Source of the DNA: Brachyspira hampsonii
Lineage (GTDB): Bacteria > Spirochaetota > Brachyspiria > Brachyspirales > Brachyspiraceae
Length of the DNA: 64,000 nt
Reading direction: 5' to 3'
NCBI RefSeq assembly: GCF_002214805.1
Contig: NZ_CP019914.1
Location: forward strand, 1,674,001 to 1,738,000
Shown: in pieces, positions 63,805 to 64,000 of the stretch
Layout of the letters: each line of letters opens with the position of its first letter
Position numbering within the stretch: position 1 is the first letter of the stretch
The notes under the pieces: generated by a model
Told to the model about the DNA's origin: nothing
What the model saw: the letters and a program-made list of their open reading frames with translations, nothing else
Database searches by the model: none
Program-made: the position numbers and the translations under genes

Positions 63805-64000
63805 ATGAGTAGAAGAAAAATTTCAATTATAGAAAAAATATTAGTATGTTCTGTAGGAATATTTTTAACTTTTGATGGGGTAGTAGGATTCTTTTCCTTT
63901 ATTAATACAAGAAATTATATTCATACTGTGGGAGTAGTTGAAGAGTTAGATAGAAGAAAAATAGTATATAACCCTAGAAAAACTGGATATAAAAAGGTAA
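63805..64000 (+). CDS. Small membrane protein, DUF3592-like (3' end outside window)
   Basis: The ATG at 63805 opens a frame running to the window end (65 codons). It begins MSRRKISIIEKILVCSVGIF, has one membrane helix, and contains INTRNYIHTVGVVEELD, closely matching GTKNYIHTVCIVEQYN of the gene at 60688-61095. So the two are paralogues on opposite strands, 2.7 kb apart. The Shine-Dalgarno (GTGTGTGGGT region) is weak. Function unknown. Confidence 0.7.
   Translation, partial: MSRRKISIIEKILVCSVGIFLTFDGVVGFFSFINTRNYIHTVGVVEELDRRKIVYNPRKTGYKKV

Overview
The window looks like chromosomal DNA of an intestinal spirochaete of the genus Brachyspira. The grounds are a very AT-rich genome in which almost every wobble base is A or T, a FlgM anti-sigma factor beside rsmI, many TPR, HEAT and ankyrin proteins, iron-dependent butanol-type dehydrogenases, small lipoproteins, and a family of intergenic repeats built from ACGCACGGT/ACCGTGCGT and GGGTGGGT blocks. 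The species cannot be fixed from the sequence alone.

Layout. 1-5.6 kb: a truncated membrane-bound LuxR-type regulator, rsmI overlapping flgM, two parS-like palindromes, a TonB-like protein with a lone PTS EIIA, and an Fe-alcohol dehydrogenase behind a near-consensus promoter. 5.6-16 kb: a HEAT-repeat exported protein, two tandem OmpA-like lipoproteins, a fused PseG-like/zinc-ribbon/methyltransferase protein, an ankyrin protein, an orphan PotD-like binding protein with a C-terminal membrane anchor, an arylsulfate sulfotransferase lipoprotein, a DIP1984-like protein, a small lipoprotein and a HAD phosphatase. 16-20.6 kb: a cassette (small frameshifted acidic ORF, TPR protein, patatin) between two long, near-identical direct repeats. 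20.6-29.2 kb: aspS; an ABC importer operon (2H phosphoesterase, binding protein, ATPase, fused permease) divergent from a frameshifted LacI-type regulator; a phosphoribosyltransferase/ECF-S-like pair. 29.3-33.6 kb: an FAH-family gene and a UvrD/PcrA helicase between inverted repeats. 33.7-39.4 kb: three small membrane proteins that share one short module, an OppA-like lipoprotein, a small unknown protein, tRNA-Met(CAU), an EFR1-type flavodoxin/ferredoxin and a degenerate Fpg/Nei-like protein. 39.9-46 kb: purA, two paralogous TPR proteins, and McrBC with an in-frame amber codon in mcrB. 46-49.6 kb: a three-gene phage-tail module with no head genes. 50-64 kb: a chemoreceptor, a second Fe-alcohol dehydrogenase, a 1017-residue repeat protein, a Spy/CpxP-like protein, a metalloprotease/propeller/outer-membrane-barrel protein, a dicarboxylate-type symporter, a YhcC-type radical SAM protein, and two related small membrane proteins (one cut by the window end).

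How it fits together. Most units are short operons closed by Rho-independent terminators, several of them bidirectional. Surface sensing and uptake dominate: the chemoreceptor, OppA, PotD-like, the ABC importer and the symporter, with fermentation (two Fe-ADHs, EFR1). Three genes are interrupted: the small ORF and the lacI-type gene each fit the loss of one base in a homopolymer, and mcrB has an in-frame stop. These may be real decay, slippage or sequencing errors. The most unusual material is the repeat family, which occupies nearly all the long gene-free stretches and flanks two gene pairs as direct and inverted copies, plus the parS-like pair and the shared-module membrane cluster. I did not find a complete, clearly new system; the candidates are listed as findings. 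No alignment, search or structure prediction was run; family calls rest on motifs read by eye.
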